Counted from the first letter of the stretch, positions 17,629 to 26,541 are shown. The stretch: DNA of 63,902 bases from DATIYF01 sp035517775 (GCA_035517775.1 DATIYF010000006.1:1-63902); one strand, 5' to 3'. Numbers and translations are program-made. The notes: generated from the letters alone by a model not told the origin.

Positions 17629-18408
17629 ATGCGCAATCTCAAATTGACGCTTTCCTATGACGGCTCGGAGTTTTGCGGCTGGCAGGTGCAACCGGATGCA
17701 CCCAGCATCCAGGGCACGCTGGCCACAGCTATTGGACGAGTAACCGGCGAAAACGTCTTGCCGCAGGGCTCCGGACGCACCGACGCAGGTGTGCACGCAC
17801 TCGCCCAGGTGGCCACGTTCGGCACCAATTCGTTGGTTCCGACCCCGAACTTCATCAAGGCGCTGAATGATGTTTTGCCGCCTGCAATTCGAGTGCTCGA
17901 GGTGAGCGAAATGCCCGCAGCGTTTCATGCTCGCCATTCGGCTCGCGCCAAGACTTACCGCTACCGCATGTATCGCGGAGAAATCTGCCCTCCCTTCCTG
18001 GCCCGCTATGTGTGGCACTATCCGTATCCGCTCAGTGAGCGGGCGATGGTCGAAGCCGGAGAGCTCGTGATGGGCGAGCATGATTTCACCTCATTCGCAG
18101 CCGCGGACCCGGAGCGGGGAGCCCGGCTTGCGGAGGCGTTTCAGCCAGACGGCGATGACGCGCCCTCGAACATCCGTCGGATTTTCTCTTCCACCTGGAA
18201 GGTTGAGGGCGCCGAGTTCCAGTACACGGTGCGCGGCAGCGGATTTCTCCATCACATGGTGCGAAACCTGGTGGGAACTTTCGTCCTGGTGGGCAAAGGC
18301 ACGGTGAAAGCCAGCGATATTTCAAAGGTTTTGCAGGCCCGGGACCGCTCTCTGGCCGGCCCCACTGCGCCCGCCGCTGGACTATATTTGGTGGGCGTGG
18401 AATATTGA
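17629..18408 (+). CDS. truA: tRNA pseudouridine synthase A
   Basis: Makes pseudouridine at positions 38-40 in the anticodon stem of tRNAs. 259 residues from the ATG at 17629, where the conserved N-terminus LKLTLSYDGSEFCGWQVQPD starts; an upstream ATG at 17587 only adds unrelated residues. The catalytic aspartate lies in GSGRTDAGVHALAQVA (about residues 46-61). Other family segments are FHARHSARAKTYRYR and the C-terminal SGFLHHMVRNLVGTFVLVG. It diverges from the TolC-like gene across a 257-bp shared upstream region and is followed closely by a DinB-like gene. Confidence 0.95.
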   Translation: MRNLKLTLSYDGSEFCGWQVQPDAPSIQGTLATAIGRVTGENVLPQGSGRTDAGVHALAQVATFGTNSLVPTPNFIKALNDVLPPAIRVLEVSEMPAAFHARHSARAKTYRYRMYRGEICPPFLARYVWHYPYPLSERAMVEAGELVMGEHDFTSFAAADPERGARLAEAFQPDGDDAPSNIRRIFSSTWKVEGAEFQYTVRGSGFLHHMVRNLVGTFVLVGKGTVKASDISKVLQARDRSLAGPTAPAAGLYLVGVEY

Positions 18409-18440
18409 CTTCCTACCTGCGCTGCAAAGGAGAACGCTCC

Positions 18441-18920
18441 ATGGCTTCTGATGCGAAACGCGAATTTCTGCGGCATACCGTCGCCACCCTCTCCTACCGC
18501 GGCGGCAAAGCAGTACGCAACGCTCCCGAGGGCTTCGCCGAGTTTTCTGCCGGCAAATCGGCCAGAACGCCGGGCCAGATTCTCGCTCACCTCGGCGATC
18601 TGCTGGATTGGGCGCTTTCCATGGCGGAAGGCAACCAACGCTGGCAGGATTCGAAACCTCTGCCCTGGACCCAGCTGACTGAGCGCTTCTTCGCGTCGCT
18701 TCAGGCGTTTGACGATTTTCTTGCTTCCGGGAAGGCGCTGGCCGTACCTGCCGAGCGCCTCTTCCAGGGCCCGATCGCCGATGCGCTTACGCATGTGGGG
18801 CAGATCGCGATGCTGCGCCGACTGGCGGATGCACCCATTAAGGCAGAGAATTATTTTGTGGCAGAGATTTCCGCCGGGCGGGTGGGAGCCGACCAGGCCG
18901 CACCCTCCCGTGAGTTTTAG
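18441..18920 (+). CDS. DinB-like four-helix protein
   Basis: 159 residues, mostly helical, matching the DinB/DUF664-like metal-binding bundle pattern. One candidate ligand histidine is in ILAHLGDLLDWAL (about residue 47) and a second in ALTHVGQIAMLRRL (about residue 117). Members include thiol-dependent transferases and many proteins of unknown role. The start at 18441 follows AAGGAG with an 8-base spacer. A TTG at 18405 overlapping the truA stop is possible but less likely. It is probably transcribed with truA, 32 bp away. Confidence 0.7.
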   Translation: MASDAKREFLRHTVATLSYRGGKAVRNAPEGFAEFSAGKSARTPGQILAHLGDLLDWALSMAEGNQRWQDSKPLPWTQLTERFFASLQAFDDFLASGKALAVPAERLFQGPIADALTHVGQIAMLRRLADAPIKAENYFVAEISAGRVGADQAAPSREF

Positions 18921-19088
18921 ATCCGCCAGGCGCTTGTGAAAATCACTCAACCAAGAAGGGCGCCACAGCCGCCGATATTCGCGGGTACGAATTCCACCTC
19001 CACTGGCCCGGCCAAAGTGCTTCGAGTAAAATGAAGCCGTAAGCGATGGCAACCGGCGGTTTCCGCCGCCCGAACGAGGGTAGACTCC

Positions 19089-19421
19089 TTGCCAACCACG
19101 GCCGCTTCCAGCACCCAGGCTCCTCCACAACTGCCCCATCACAAGGTGAAGATCAAAAAGCCGGGGCAGCGCGCCTGCAACGAGAAAGACGCAAAAGGAA
19201 AGCCCTGCGGTGGGCATTTAAAGCGCTGGTACTACACCGCCGATGTGCTGGAGCAGGCTTGCGGCGATGTGGAGAAGGCCTGGGGCCCGGACGCCGAGGT
19301 TTACCGCTGCGAGCATTGCCGCACCCTCTACCTGCCCAATCCGGAAGAGGCGGGCGGACTCAACGTGGCGGGCAAGGGCCAAATTTCGGTCTTTGGGCTG
19401 ACCTTGCCGCCGAAGAAGTGA
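19089..19421 (+). CDS. Small Cys-rich protein, putative zinc ribbon
   Basis: A 110-residue protein of unknown function. The TTG start at 19089 is chosen because GAGGG lies 8 bases upstream and the frame is open only from there. After a Pro/Ala-rich N-terminus it contains a cysteine set that could bind one zinc ion: C-x8-C (ACNEKDAKGKPCGGH) and, about 45 residues on, C-x2-C (YRCEHCRTLYLPN). A Trp/Tyr-rich helix lies between. No DNA-binding signature is clear. It stands 31 bp ahead of the LeuA-like gene, so the two may be co-transcribed. Confidence 0.6.
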   Translation: MPTTAASSTQAPPQLPHHKVKIKKPGQRACNEKDAKGKPCGGHLKRWYYTADVLEQACGDVEKAWGPDAEVYRCEHCRTLYLPNPEEAGGLNVAGKGQISVFGLTLPPKK

Positions 19422-19452
19422 AGTTTTGGGCACATAAGCCGCATCGCTATTT

Positions 19453-20703
19453 GTGAAAGCTTCCGAGCTTATCTACGACTGGAACAGGATGCAGCCGGCA
19501 TCGCTGCAGCCTGCAGGCCCGGTGTACCTGAACGATGAGACGCTGCGCGACGGCTTGCAGTCGCCCTCCGTGCGCGACCCTTCCATCGGAGAGAAAATCA
19601 CCATCCTCCACTTGATGGAGGCGCTGGGCATCAACTTTCTCGATCTCGGCCTGCCAGGGGCGGGGCCGCGCGCGGTCGAGCACGTTACAGCGCTGGCCAG
19701 GGAGATCGCCGCGCACGGGATGAAAATCCGGCCCAATTGCGCCGCGCGGACCCATGAGAACGACATCCGGCCGATCGCTGAAATCGTGCAGCGCACGGGA
19801 CTGAACATCATGGCAGCGACATTTATCGGCTCGAGCCCCATCCGACGCTACACCGAGGACTGGACGGATGACTTCCTCGTACGTACGACCGAAAAAGCCG
19901 TCAAGTACGGGGTCTCGCTTGGCCTTGAGGTCATGTACGTCACGGAAGATACCTCGCGCTGCGATCCCGGAATGGTCAAGCTGCTATACAAGACTGCGAT
20001 TGAGTGCGGCGCGCGCGCAATCGTGCTTTGTGATACAGCCGGCCACGCCACTCCCGTGGGCGTGTTTGCTCTGGTCCGCTTCGTTCTGGAGGAAGTGGTT
20101 AAACCCGCGGGCAACGCCGTGCGGGTGGACTGGCACGGGCACTCCGACCGCGGTTTCGCGGTGGCGAATTCCATGGCGGCGCTGGTTGCAGGCGCCCACT
20201 GCGTGCACGCCTGCGCTCTGGGAGTGGGGGAGCGCGTCGGGAACACGCAGATGGACCAGATGCTGGTCAACCTGAAGCTGATGGGAGTTCCGCCCTGGGC
20301 GGAGCAGGACTTGACCCGGCTGAAAGAGTACTGCGAAGCAGTAGCGCGTGCCACGGGCGTGCCCATTCCGCCGAATTATCCGGTCGTAGGCGAGGATGCA
20401 TTCCGCACCGCCACTGGCGTGCACGCGGCGGCGCTGATCAAGGCCCACAAAAAGAATGACCCGGCATTGCTCGATGCCGTGTATTCGGGCGTGCCGGCGC
20501 GCCTGTTCGGCATGGAGCAGGTCATTGACATCGGCCCCATGAGCGGCAAATCGAACGTTCTGTTCTGGCTGGAACGCCGCGGCCTGCCCCCCAGCGACGA
20601 GGTGGTAGAACGCATTTATAGCCGGGCGAAGGCCTCAGACCACACCTTGAGCGAAGCCGAAATTCTGGAGTGCGTGCGCGCCGCCGATCAAGCCTTCTCC
20701 TGA
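19453..20703 (+). CDS. LeuA-like acyltransferase (HMGL family)
   Basis: 416 residues of the 2-isopropylmalate/homocitrate synthase family, which condenses acetyl-CoA with a 2-oxoacid. Visible motifs: DETLRDGLQSPSV (residues 28-40; Arg and metal-binding Asp), the metal HxH in DWHGHSDRGFAVANS, GVGERVGNTQMDQML and a final GVHAAALIKAHKK. The LRDGLQ variant replaces the usual LRDGEQ. No regulatory C-terminal domain is seen; the length ends soon after the (alpha/beta)8 barrel and its subdomains. The GTG start at 19453 follows the small Cys-rich gene by 31 bp. The substrate is uncertain (isopropylmalate, citramalate or homocitrate type), and no other leucine or lysine genes are adjacent. Confidence 0.8.
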   Translation: MKASELIYDWNRMQPASLQPAGPVYLNDETLRDGLQSPSVRDPSIGEKITILHLMEALGINFLDLGLPGAGPRAVEHVTALAREIAAHGMKIRPNCAARTHENDIRPIAEIVQRTGLNIMAATFIGSSPIRRYTEDWTDDFLVRTTEKAVKYGVSLGLEVMYVTEDTSRCDPGMVKLLYKTAIECGARAIVLCDTAGHATPVGVFALVRFVLEEVVKPAGNAVRVDWHGHSDRGFAVANSMAALVAGAHCVHACALGVGERVGNTQMDQMLVNLKLMGVPPWAEQDLTRLKEYCEAVARATGVPIPPNYPVVGEDAFRTATGVHAAALIKAHKKNDPALLDAVYSGVPARLFGMEQVIDIGPMSGKSNVLFWLERRGLPPSDEVVERIYSRAKASDHTLSEAEILECVRAADQAFS

Positions 20704-20716
20704 AGCGGCGGCACTT

Positions 20717-23700
20717 TCAACGTACTCCGGATTTTTCTCTTAGCGTTGAAGATGGGCTCTGCACGCCCAGCGGGGGCAGCGACTGCAACTCAAACGGCAG
20801 CGAACTGGTTCCCGTCGAGGCATTCCCCAGAATCACCACTGCCCCTTGCGCGCCGCCTGTAGTTGGCTGAACCGTGGCCAGCCCGTTCACGTCGGATTGC
20901 GCCGTCGCCTGCAGAGAGGAAAGGATCACCGGCATCGGGTTGCTGCTGATTCCCGTGTCGCCAATCCACACGATGGGCAGGTTCTGCGGCGCTCGCGCCA
21001 CCAGCCATTGGAACGTGACCGCCGCCCCCAGGATTGGATCGCCCAGCGAATCGGTCACCCGAACCGTCACGGGCTGAAAATTTTCTCCTACCGGCGCAAT
21101 TTGCAGGCTGCCGGCCACGGCTTGCAAAAACTGTGCGGAGGCGGGCACCGAAACGGCGTTAAAGTTTGCGCACGCTGCCGTACTCATGGCTGTGAGCATG
21201 GAACAAGCGCTCAGTTCCAGGTCTCCCGATGCGTTGGTGACCTGCAGAGTGGCCCCGGCGTTGCCGTTCGTATCCGTCACTGCCGATGATGGGCTCAAGA
21301 CGGCCGAGCCTTTCTCTACTTGGAAAACGATGGTCTTGCCGCCCGAGGGTACGCCGTTCGTCAGAGTGCGGGCCACCAGGGGCAGGCTGATGGCCGCCCC
21401 CTGTGCGATCCAGGCCCGCTGGGGCATGAGTGCAACATCCATGCCGGCTACCGTATTGATCACGCCATCCACCGGTGCCTGCACCGTTTTCGGCGGATTG
21501 TACGATTCGGGGGCAAGTTCTGCGGAGATCGTGCCCGCCCCCGGGCTCAGCACGGTGACGTAGGTCGAGGCATAGCCGCTTTGGTCCGTGAGCACGGTAC
21601 AACTGGCCGCGCCCCCGCAGGCAGAAAGCGAAGCGCCGGGCGAAGAGGTGAAAAAGACGCTGGCTCCGGCCACCGGCGCGCTGCCATCAGAAGTCACCAC
21701 CTGCACCACCACTGGATTTTCGGCCTGGCCGCCGACCGGCGTAGGCGGGTTCGACACCGTGATCGGATTGATAATGTCGCTGGGCCCGGCGCCATAGGTC
21801 AGCACGCCAAACATGGTGGAGGCTCCGCCCGTAGTTGGGTCGTTGAGCGTGAGATTCTTCACTCCATCGCTCGAGGGCGGGGCCGAAATCAAAAGTTGAT
21901 TGGCGGAGAAGGCCAGCACCGGCGTGCTGCTCGACGCCACGGCCGCGCCAACGCCCGAGCTGAAGCCCAGCCCCTTGATGGCAACTGGCGTGCCCCCGGC
22001 GACGCTGGCGCGCGCGGGTGCGAGCGTATCCCCATAGAAAACCCGCGCGTGATAGCGAAAATCCGGCCGGCCGTCGCCGCGGTAGTCGGCAATCCCGATG
22101 CGGAAGTCGGTGGTCGCATTAAGTTGGGCATCCAGGCGGCTCTCCCCTGCGATCACTGTATTGAAGGGCGATGGTGTGTTGGCCGGCGCCGGCGTGCTGC
22201 CCGGATCGAGCAACTGCCAGATGCCGATCACCGGCTGTGCTTTGCTCTCCGAGGGCGCCCCGTTCTCATCAAGCGCCGTCACGGAAACTGAGAGCGTGCG
22301 ATTGGCTTGCGCTGTAAGCCGGAAGTAATCGGCATCCCCATAGGGGCTGAGCGCGCCCGACCAATCGCCCACCGCCGGTACCGAAGCGGGCGAAGCCAAT
22401 GAGGTTGGCCCGAACCAGTTTGGGGTGGCAACCGTGCTGCCCTGCATTACCAGGTCTTGTTGCGCATCCTGGCCTACGTTGGCATAAACGAAGACCCGGG
22501 CTGCGCCCGAAGGATGTACCTGCATGGCTGCGTAAGGCCCCACTCCCTTGGACCACGCCGGGTCTATAGGCTCAATGCTCAACTCGAACTGGCCTATGCC
22601 CGTGCCATCCGGAATCTGCAGGCCGGCGAGATCGAAAAAGCCTTCGAGCGCCGGATCGTCAGACCCGAAACGGTCGAAACGCTGCCCGCTTGCATCGGTG
22701 AAACCGGTGATCACATTTCCTGCATTGCCGCGAAACAAGAAGCCGGAAACGGAAGTGACGACATAAGTCCTCGAGGGCAATCCGGTCGCCGGGTCCACCC
22801 AGCGGGCCACCACGTTGACTCCCTGCATCGGCTGCGCGGGCTGTCCCGAAGCGTCCAGAAAAAGGACCGAGCCGTGAATGCGCACTGTGTTCGCAGAAAA
22901 GAGCTGCTTGCCGGGGAAGGCGGCCTGGTTCGCGGGCGTGACCGGGTAAAGCCGTGAGATTGCTGCCGCGTCATCCAGCTTGGGCTGCGCCGGATCCACA
23001 CTTGCGGGATAGCAGGAAACGATCGGAACGCAGTAAACCGGATCCACCGCATGCATGAGCGGAAAGCCGGCATAATCGGCAGCGGTGGGCGTTGGGCTGC
23101 CGGTGATCACGTTCAAATTCGCCTGCGACCAATCCAGGCCAAGCACCCGCCCCAGAACGCGCACCAGCCGGTATTGAAGGTCGCCAAGTTGGGCCTGGGT
23201 CTGCGCGCAGTTTCCGTTGAGAACCACGAGCGCGTGCACGATATGAGCGTCGGAGCTGAGATTGTCCGGCCCGCCGAAGACTGCATTGGTAAAACACTCG
23301 GAGGCGCTTCCCGCCCCCTGGCCAAGCAGCGCGTCGGTGACCGAGCCATCGGCGTCATAGACCACGGCCACCGGTTGGGCGGAGGCGCCGGGTAGAATGT
23401 CGGCGGGCATGCTGATGGTGCCGTCCGGATTGGCGGTGACATTCGAGCCGTTTACGTCTTCGCCCAACTCTCCGCCGCGGCTGGCGGAAACCGCGGCGGT
23501 TGAGATTGACGCCCAGCGGCTGAAGGCATCGGCCACCAAGCCGTCCGCGGCTGCGCCCGGAAGCTGCGGGCTTAAATCATCCTGATCGGTATAGTAGGTG
23601 AGGGTGCCCTGCGCCCAGGTCAGCTGCGTACCCTTTACTGCCGGATCGAAGTAGCTGACGCCGGCCACGTACAAAGGACCGCCGGCGAAGGCAGGGGGCG

Positions 23701-23767
23701 GCGGCATCAACATCAAGGCGGTCAGCGCAAGCCTGACGCTACGGCTCATGAGTGAGCGCAATGGCAT
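20717..23767 (-). CDS. Large secreted matrixin-like protein with Ig/TIG domains, active site lost
   Basis: 1016 residues with a signal peptide (about residues 1-28). Residues 50-260 resemble the matrixin (metzincin) layout found in related Acidobacteriota proteins: a Trp-bearing region (ADAFSRWASISTAAVS), then RVLGRVLGLDW at 203-213 where the zinc motif HExxHxxGxxH should be, followed by SQANLNV and the AVDPVYCVPIV region. All three histidines and the catalytic glutamate are replaced; only the glycine remains. Downstream come a carboxypeptidase-regulatory-like segment, an IPT/TIG-like unit (GGTPVAIKGLGFSSGVG) and several Big/Ig-like repeats (PVAGASVFFTSSPGASLSAC; DPILGAAVTFQWLVA). Probably a surface or extracellular binding protein. 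It starts 3 bp after the upstream gene, so translation is likely coupled. Confidence 0.7.
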   Translation of the reverse strand: MPLRSLMSRSVRLALTALMLMPPPPAFAGGPLYVAGVSYFDPAVKGTQLTWAQGTLTYYTDQDDLSPQLPGAAADGLVADAFSRWASISTAAVSASRGGELGEDVNGSNVTANPDGTISMPADILPGASAQPVAVVYDADGSVTDALLGQGAGSASECFTNAVFGGPDNLSSDAHIVHALVVLNGNCAQTQAQLGDLQYRLVRVLGRVLGLDWSQANLNVITGSPTPTAADYAGFPLMHAVDPVYCVPIVSCYPASVDPAQPKLDDAAAISRLYPVTPANQAAFPGKQLFSANTVRIHGSVLFLDASGQPAQPMQGVNVVARWVDPATGLPSRTYVVTSVSGFLFRGNAGNVITGFTDASGQRFDRFGSDDPALEGFFDLAGLQIPDGTGIGQFELSIEPIDPAWSKGVGPYAAMQVHPSGAARVFVYANVGQDAQQDLVMQGSTVATPNWFGPTSLASPASVPAVGDWSGALSPYGDADYFRLTAQANRTLSVSVTALDENGAPSESKAQPVIGIWQLLDPGSTPAPANTPSPFNTVIAGESRLDAQLNATTDFRIGIADYRGDGRPDFRYHARVFYGDTLAPARASVAGGTPVAIKGLGFSSGVGAAVASSSTPVLAFSANQLLISAPPSSDGVKNLTLNDPTTGGASTMFGVLTYGAGPSDIINPITVSNPPTPVGGQAENPVVVQVVTSDGSAPVAGASVFFTSSPGASLSACGGAASCTVLTDQSGYASTYVTVLSPGAGTISAELAPESYNPPKTVQAPVDGVINTVAGMDVALMPQRAWIAQGAAISLPLVARTLTNGVPSGGKTIVFQVEKGSAVLSPSSAVTDTNGNAGATLQVTNASGDLELSACSMLTAMSTAACANFNAVSVPASAQFLQAVAGSLQIAPVGENFQPVTVRVTDSLGDPILGAAVTFQWLVARAPQNLPIVWIGDTGISSNPMPVILSSLQATAQSDVNGLATVQPTTGGAQGAVVILGNASTGTSSLPFELQSLPPLGVQSPSSTLREKSGVR

Positions 23768-23770
23768 GAG

Positions 23771-24316
23771 CTATTCCCTCGCCGCGCGCACAACCTGAAT
23801 GAGTTCCTGGGGAGAGAGCCGAAGCTTGCTGCGCATCCGGGCGGTCCACCGCGGGTTGGCGGAGAGCGCCGGAACCTGAAAGGGCTGAAGAATAATTTGG
23901 CCCGCGCTGTCCACGGCGAAGCGCCCCAACGGCCCGCCCACCGGGCTGGTGAGTCCTACACGGCTGGGATGGTACAAGAACAAGGCGACCCGTTCGCCCT
24001 TCCGATAGCGCTCTCCCGCAAGCCATAATCCAGCCCATTCGTGGATTTCCAGCGTCTGTCCGGCACGTACCCCCTGAACGGCCTGCTCAACCCGAAACGT
24101 GATTCGCATGGTCGCCACGGCATTCGGTTGAGACGGGGTGAGCCGCTCGACGTCCATTACTGTCCCCAGGAACACGTAACCGGCGCTGCGAATCAGGGGC
24201 AAGCGAGATGCAATGGGATGCACAACCGCGCGTGGCGGCGCCGCGGCCGCCGAACAGACTAGGAGGAGCAGCGCCAAACCTCGGGGCAGAAACCCGCGCA
24301 GAGACAGTAATGGCAT
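23771..24316 (-). CDS. Secreted small protein, possibly NTR/OB-like
   Basis: 181 residues with a signal peptide (LLSLRGFLPRGLALLLLVCSA). Not assigned to a known family. The mature part has a beta-rich pattern (GYVFLGTVMDVERL, TMRITFRVEQAVQGVRAGQT, GERVALFLYHPS) of the kind seen in netrin/TIMP-like and other OB-type barrels; this is a fold guess only. The ATG at 24316 is chosen over an upstream one at 24433 because GAGG precedes it and a signal peptide follows. Its stop lies 3 bp from the start of the large matrixin-like gene, so the two products probably act together outside the cytoplasm. Confidence 0.6.
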   Translation of the reverse strand: MPLLSLRGFLPRGLALLLLVCSAAAAPPRAVVHPIASRLPLIRSAGYVFLGTVMDVERLTPSQPNAVATMRITFRVEQAVQGVRAGQTLEIHEWAGLWLAGERYRKGERVALFLYHPSRVGLTSPVGGPLGRFAVDSAGQIILQPFQVPALSANPRWTARMRSKLRLSPQELIQVVRAARE

Positions 24317-24472
24317 AGCAGGCCTCAGGGCATAGATCGAGGCCAGCCGCTGACGGAGGCGTAGCGATGCTAATGCTTCGCGCCGGGAAAGGAATGTGCC
24401 GGTCGTCACAGCAAGAGTGTGACGAATGAACATCGCCGGGCCACGCGCTGTGCGATTGGCCGCCGCGGGCGG

Positions 24473-25495
24473 CTAGCTTCGCCGCCTGGAAGGGGAAAAC
24501 CCTGCCAGCCGCCGCTGGTGCTGCAGGGCAGACAAGTTGGCTCCGGTGAGCAGGAGCAATCCCAGCAGAAAGGCCCAGAACATCAGGCTCACGGAGAGAG
24601 CAAACGGTCCATACACTTCCTGAAAATTCAGCCGGGGCAGAGCGACGATGTAGGCGTACTTGAGCGTTTCCGAAAGCAGCCCGGTGATCACCGCCGCCGG
24701 CAGCACCGCCCGCACCGGCACCTTTCCATTGGGCAGCAGCCAATAGATGAGGAAGAAAATGGCAATGCTGGCCACAATGGCGGAAACTTTCATCACCAGA
24801 AACGCGACCAGCCGAATGAGAAACATGGCGTGCCCATGAAGCAGCGATTCCAGCAGGCCCACATTCTCAGCCGTCAAGGCGATCGAGAGCATAGCCAGCA
24901 CGCCCCCGGCCAGCGCCAGGCCAAGCGCAATGAGCTGATTTCCCAGGTAGGAGCGGTTGTTGGGAAAGCCCCAGATGCGGTTCAGCGCCACTTCCAGCGG
25001 CATAAAGATTCCGGTGGAAGTAATCAGCAGAATGAGCAGCGACAACACCTGAGCGCGCTGATGCGCTTCCACCAGGGCGTTGAGGTTGCGGATGACGAAG
25101 TCCTGACCCGCGGGAAGGTAATCGCGCAACAACTGCAACACTACGGCGTACATGAGCGCCGAGTGCAGCACGTGGCGGATCAAAGTCATCAACAGCAGTA
25201 CGAAAGGGAAAAAGGACAGAATCGCGTTGGCTGCCACCGAGAAGGCAAAAGTATGGACCTCGGTCCGCAGCAGGTACTTCACGGTGGAGCGGAACATGCC
25301 GGGATAAGCTTTGGCACTGGGCGAAGGAGCGCTGGAGAAAGCCTTTGCGGCCTCTGCCACCTCTTGTGACTGCCGGTCAGTCAGAAAACTTCCTCCATTT
25401 TTATCAGCCAGATGCGCTTGTGTGCGCGCCCGCTCACACTTGTTTTCCGCCGCCGCCAGCCCGTTGCTGAAGATGGCTATGTTCGAATTCTGCAC
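24473..25495 (-). CDS. YihY/BrkB-family inner membrane protein
   Basis: An integral membrane protein with about six hydrophobic helices (AANAILSFFPFVLLLMTLIR, SLLILLITSTGIFMPLEVAL, LIALGLALAGGVLAMLSI, FLVMKVSAIVASIAIFFLIY, SVSLMFWAFLLGLLLLTGAN). Family signatures include the SFFPF turn, NRIWG near the middle and YGPF-x-S before the last helix. Older databases wrongly call this family ribonuclease BN; its true function is unknown. The open frame gives 340 residues from a GTG start. The first 60-65 residues are charged, and an internal ATG at 25297 would give 274 residues, near the usual family length, so the start is uncertain. Confidence 0.85.
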   Translation of the reverse strand: MQNSNIAIFSNGLAAAENKCERARTQAHLADKNGGSFLTDRQSQEVAEAAKAFSSAPSPSAKAYPGMFRSTVKYLLRTEVHTFAFSVAANAILSFFPFVLLLMTLIRHVLHSALMYAVVLQLLRDYLPAGQDFVIRNLNALVEAHQRAQVLSLLILLITSTGIFMPLEVALNRIWGFPNNRSYLGNQLIALGLALAGGVLAMLSIALTAENVGLLESLLHGHAMFLIRLVAFLVMKVSAIVASIAIFFLIYWLLPNGKVPVRAVLPAAVITGLLSETLKYAYIVALPRLNFQEVYGPFALSVSLMFWAFLLGLLLLTGANLSALQHQRRLAGFSPSRRRS

Positions 25496-25839
25496 GCCGG
25501 AAACGTTTTAGTCGATAATTCTTTTCTTGCCAGAAAAGGCTTTCCTGAATATTATTTCTGGCTCGCTGGGGCCACAAGCACAGCGGCAATGCTGTCTTGG
25601 ATTGAAGTTCTGTGTCCTGTAGTCAAAAACTCGCGCAATACGACAGGCTCCGGAGCCTGGCGCCCCCTGCCGCAGGCGGCGCTACGCTCAGGAGCCTTTC
25701 CCGTTGACGCAGGTAAAGGGGGGACTCACGACTTCGGTCTGTTCGGTTCCGTGTGCTCCGAGGGGGGCAAGACGAAGCGCGTGCTTCACGGAGGATGCGG
25801 AATTATCACACCACAGATAAGAGGCGAAAGGAGTAACTT
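25496..25839. other. Divergent intergenic region between BrkB-like and cold-shock genes
   Basis: 344 bp without a convincing gene. It contains an 8-bp inverted repeat GCCAGAAA / TTTCTGGC (25529-25536 and 25555-25562) with an 18-base loop. Before the cold-shock gene is a long leader with GC-rich self-complementary stretches near 25645-25700. A long structured 5' leader is typical of cold-shock mRNAs, but no consensus promoter could be fixed by eye. Confidence 0.4.
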
Positions 25840-26043
25840 GTGAGAGAGAAGGGCACAGTAAAATGGTTCAACGGGGCCAAGGGCTATGGGTTTATTCAGC
25901 GTTCTACGGGGGAAGATGTCTTCGTTCATTTCTCCGCAATTCAGGAGAATGGTTATCGCACGCTGAACGAAGGCGAGACCGTAGAGTTCGACCTGCTGAA
26001 AGGCCCCAAAGGGTTCCAGGCGGCCAACGTCGTCCGCGCATGA
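25840..26043 (+). CDS. Cold-shock domain protein (CspA family)
   Basis: A 67-residue single-domain OB-fold RNA chaperone that binds single-stranded nucleic acids. Both RNA-binding motifs are present: RNP1 as KGYGFIQ and RNP2 as VFVHFSAI, followed by EGETVEFDLLKGPKGFQAAN. The GTG start at 25840 has AAAGGAG 6-7 bases upstream, one of the strongest ribosome binding sites in the window, suggesting high expression. It is alone between a divergent and a convergent gene, with a hairpin terminator 26 bp after the stop. Confidence 0.95.
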   Translation: MREKGTVKWFNGAKGYGFIQRSTGEDVFVHFSAIQENGYRTLNEGETVEFDLLKGPKGFQAANVVRA

Positions 26044-26069
26044 CGCCTCGCTTTGAGCCAATACCAAGA

Positions 26070-26096
26070 CCCTCCCAGCCGGCGCTGGGAGGGTTT
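26070..26096 (+). terminator. Hairpin terminator between convergent genes
   Basis: A perfect 10-bp stem CCCTCCCAGC / GCTGGGAGGG with a CGGC loop, followed by TTT. It closes the cold-shock transcript and ends one base before the stop of the convergent gene. Confidence 0.8.
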
Positions 26097-26097
26097 G

Positions 26098-26541
26098 CTA
26101 TCGGCGGCTCTCTTTGGAGCGCGGCTCCAGAAAGCGCTTGGTCAGCAGCACCAGCCCCAGCAATTGCGTCCACTCGGAGACGATATTTCCCACCACCTGA
26201 CCCCACTTGCTTTCCGCTTTTACCATCGCAAACAGCCAGACCCATCCTATTCCGGTCAGCAGAAGGAAAACACTGAGCGAGTGGTCGCGCAGCCAGTCGC
26301 GCCAAGGACCCAGCCATTGGGCGGGAGGGTGCCGGCTCTCCGCCGAGCCTTTCTCGTACATGTATTTCGTTGCCAGCACGCTTACTACCACGCCTGTCCA
26401 GTCGGCGATCGCATTGCCGAAGAACGAGCCCAGGTGGGTACCGGGATTGGAAAGGGAGTACAACACAATCCATGCCGTCAGGATCGCGACCGATGCCAGG
26501 CTGAGAGAGTGACGATGAAAAAAGCTTTGCTTTTTGGCCAT
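26098..26541 (-). CDS. Small membrane protein of unknown function
   Basis: 147 residues, not recognised. There are about four hydrophobic segments: SLASVAILTAWIVLYSLS (about 13-30), an amphipathic GNAIADWTGVVVSVLATKYM, LSVFLLLTGIGWVWLFAMV (about 88-106) and VGNIVSEWTQLLGLVLLTK. The segments GNAIADWTGV and GNIVSEWTQL look like an internal duplication of a helix-pair unit (GN-x-I-x-x-W-T). The charged tail ends in SKESRR. It is convergent with the cold-shock gene. Confidence 0.6.
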   Translation of the reverse strand: MAKKQSFFHRHSLSLASVAILTAWIVLYSLSNPGTHLGSFFGNAIADWTGVVVSVLATKYMYEKGSAESRHPPAQWLGPWRDWLRDHSLSVFLLLTGIGWVWLFAMVKAESKWGQVVGNIVSEWTQLLGLVLLTKRFLEPRSKESRR

